From Stictocephala bisonia (Eukaryota; Arthropoda; Insecta; Hemiptera; Membracidae), in assembly GCA_035578905.1 (NCBI GenBank), contig JAQJVL010000733.1, positions 26,001-90,000 on the forward strand: a stretch of 64,000 nt of DNA, in the 5' to 3' direction. Positions 63,201 to 64,000 of the stretch are shown piece by piece; within the stretch, counting starts at the first letter, position 1; each line of letters begins with the position of its first letter. The position numbers were made by a program, and so were the translations under genes. Below the pieces are notes generated by a model. It made no database searches. It was not told the DNA's origin and saw only the letters and a program-made list of their open reading frames with translations.

Positions 63201-63473
63201 TTTCAGGACATTAAGGCTTGTTTAATCTCTGCTCCAATCTTGACATGCCCTGACTTCACTAAACCTTTCATTATCTCATGCGATGCTTCAGGCTATGGTC
63301 TGGGAGCCGTCCTTAGCCAGAGTAGTGGACAAGGCGAGGTGGTGGTTGCGTATGCCAGCCGAACTCTAACAAGACAAGAGCAGAACTACTCTGCTACTGA
63401 GCGCGAGTGCCTAGCTGTAATCTGGGCCATTGAGAAATTAGACCGTACGTTGAAGACACCCGGTTCACAGTGA
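60243..63473 (+). CDS. Ty3/gypsy gag-pol polyprotein, frameshifted at the end
   Basis: One frame of 1076 codons from the ATG at 60243; an ATG at 60288, just before YYLRKHEVEYELKIRG, is an alternative start. Order: an N-terminal helical module (about residues 16-50), gag core (about 253-416), a CCHC zinc knuckle CWNCGTVGHRFKDC (465-478) and a second, incomplete knuckle from 486 that lacks the histidine. The aspartic protease comes next, with V-S-G-A-S at 558-562 where the catalytic aspartate should be, then RT with YLDD at 865-868 and the start of RNase H with C-D-A-S-G-Y-G (D at 1014). Gag and pol are fused without a shift. The frame ends early because of a one-base shift near 63440; the remainder continues at 63443. 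The valine in the protease and the shift make this copy defective. RT is otherwise intact. It makes the proteins for reverse transcription and integration of the element. Confidence 0.92.
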   Translation: MQFSDSLWNLVSIINMNVYYLRKHEVEYELKIRGLNTDGNANELRWRLQQSMANNEEISVAVVNSLDVSQELEECEEKLQDLSTCVVDYEGNFNDNEYHRIVARLFHLYLRIGRIPVAADADNDQESDKSELQAKTKEIIDSLKAQFSGGKGDQVDTAKVVIPSTHLSAPSTTDCGKEGDSNVGGHVLPALRILSLRSDANMEHNLPVQRLSLPTEIRKESAVVNSSNSAHVEVVMDPNPLRETSGPGVRPKYVPVYKWGIKFDNNGSSVAAFLERVEELRRARGVTHSELFESAVDLFSGPALVWYRASTSRIHSWTQLSRELREVFQPPDYDFRLQQEIFNRVQGEQESIDLYMAAMEGLYGRLSVQIPESTRLAQIFNNLHPQLQDRLALFDIKSLDDLRFMGSRAEAGRLRTSRPRPSPRIDSVLEPDLAYWEPHRNRRVVTDRVASVQHKFSGSHSDITCWNCGTVGHRFKDCHRPRRKFCYGCGKDDTLKRDCVSCRPNKLAEQGISEVNEVDSQKHSTTIQLSYLIKNQINDPRPYLSVRVFGKKTTTLLVSGASHTILGKDGMWIIDTYPAHLHLTNDKFVETADAQRHEVSGFVVLPITLKGRTEHLKVLVVPTLHQSLILGIDFWEAMHIVADFHNREWHFANKLRTAFCSSVDGIRSEEHLSVDEKARLKEIVDGFFKDEPKVLGRTDRVQHVIDTGDSPAIKQRYFPVSPARQALIDKELAQMLELGVVEPSKSEWSSPIFLIDKPDGSKRFVVDFRKVNAVSKKDAYPLPNVTSILDRLRDAKFISSLDIRSAYWQIPLEKDSKEKTAFTIPGRGLFHFVTMPFGLCGAPATWQRFVDNVLGPDLEPYVFVYLDDIIVVTPTFQKHLDILSEIFKRVREAKLTLNQEKCKFCRSELKYLGYVVSKEGLHVDPEKVKAIVDLPVPKNQKEVCQKCGTASWYRRFIPDFASRMYPLTSLLRKRSKFEWTQEADQAFQDIKACLISAPILTCPDFTKPFIISCDASGYGLGAVLSQSSGQGEVVVAYASRTLTRQEQNYSATERECLAVIWAIEKLDRTLKTPGSQ

Positions 63474-64000
63474 TCACTGATCACTATAGTTTGTTGTGGT
63501 TAAATAACCTTAAAGATCCGGTTGGACGTTTAGCTAGATGGGCTACACGTTTGCAATCTTATGATTTTCAACTAGTCCATCGTAAGGGTAAGGAAAATAT
63601 TGTCCCAGATATGTTGTCCCGCTCCATGCCTATTTCTGAAGAGGAGAAAAGCCCTGAACAGCCTACTGTGTTTGCAGTTATGGAAATACCAAATGAGGTG
63701 AAAGATCGGTGGTACAACAATATGTTGAAAAGAGTTAAAGAGCAATGTGACAGTTATCGTCAGTGGCGTATTGAAGGTAAGCAACTTTGGAAGAAAGTTG
63801 AAGGGCTTGACCCATCACTCGATGAAGATACTTGGCGACTGGTACTACCTAAAGAATTGCGATCTATGGCGATTGAAGGCTGCCACGCCCCACCAACATG
63901 TGGACACCAAGGCGTATTGAAGACCTTCAAGAGGATGCAACAAAGTTTCTATTGGCCGAAGATGAGGAAGGACATTGCTTCCTATATTTCAAAATGTCAC
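63443..64000 (+). pseudogene. Continuation of pol: RNase H end and integrase start (other frame)
   Basis: From 63443 the second frame stays open for 186 codons to the window edge. It has the end of RNase H (F-T-V-I-T-D-H-Y-S-L-L-W, then V-P-D-M-L-S-R), a spacer and the beginning of the integrase zinc-binding domain (CHAPPTCGHQGVLKTF, then ISKCH at the last bases). The H-H-C-C finger is cut by the window. Because the frame is open so long, the single-base loss is probably recent. The core integrase, any env gene and the 3' LTR lie outside the window. Confidence 0.9.

Overview
The window looks like AT-rich, repeat-dominated nuclear DNA from an arthropod, most likely an insect. A hemipteran would fit the transposon families, but that is inference and not proven by any host gene. 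I found no convincing host protein-coding exon, tRNA, rRNA, operon or bacterial feature in 64 kb. Everything that can be identified is a transposable element, a piece of one, or a tandem repeat.

Layout from left to right. 1-16.9 kb: a foldback DNA element carrying the start of a transposase-like gene (about 20-893), a SINE-like dispersed repeat (4183-4656), a long hairpin near 9.1 kb, two short loci of a roughly 30-36 bp minisatellite (8.3 and 10 kb), a 19-bp array (12.5 kb), a second foldback element (15.2-15.9 kb) and an unclassified non-autonomous element (16.27-16.86 kb). 17-32.5 kb: a reverse copy of the SINE-like repeat, several copies of a repeat marked by a gggctcc-type core, a near-perfect 44-bp-arm hairpin next to a (TA)n tract, a third minisatellite locus and several GC-rich patches. 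32.5-34.2 kb: the large minisatellite array. 35.4-38.4 kb: two related 50/51-bp arrays separated by a zone that reads like a blend of flank and repeat, suspicious for assembly error. 38.9-41.35 kb: a 5'-truncated, frameshifted non-LTR retrotransposon. 41.9-50.5 kb: a 62-bp array, two ancient duplications, a third SINE-like copy, a 65-bp array with higher-order structure and a 44-bp array of hairpin units. 50.87-52.48 kb: a DNA transposon with TTAA target duplication that keeps the C-terminal part of a transposase. 53-59.3 kb: two decayed reverse-strand non-LTR reverse transcriptases and an 18-bp array. 59.5-64 kb: the 5' part of a Ty3/gypsy LTR retrotransposon whose gag-pol is long and well preserved but carries a lost protease aspartate and one frameshift. 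The element runs off the right edge.

The elements do not work together as a pathway. The region reads as a gene-poor block built by successive insertions and by tandem expansion. The long open frames inside tandem arrays are consequences of repeat length and not genes. I did not find a coherent new biological system. The observations most worth following are the dispersed minisatellite family at four loci, the blended zone between the 50/51-bp arrays, the higher-order 65-bp array and the TTAA-flanked element.
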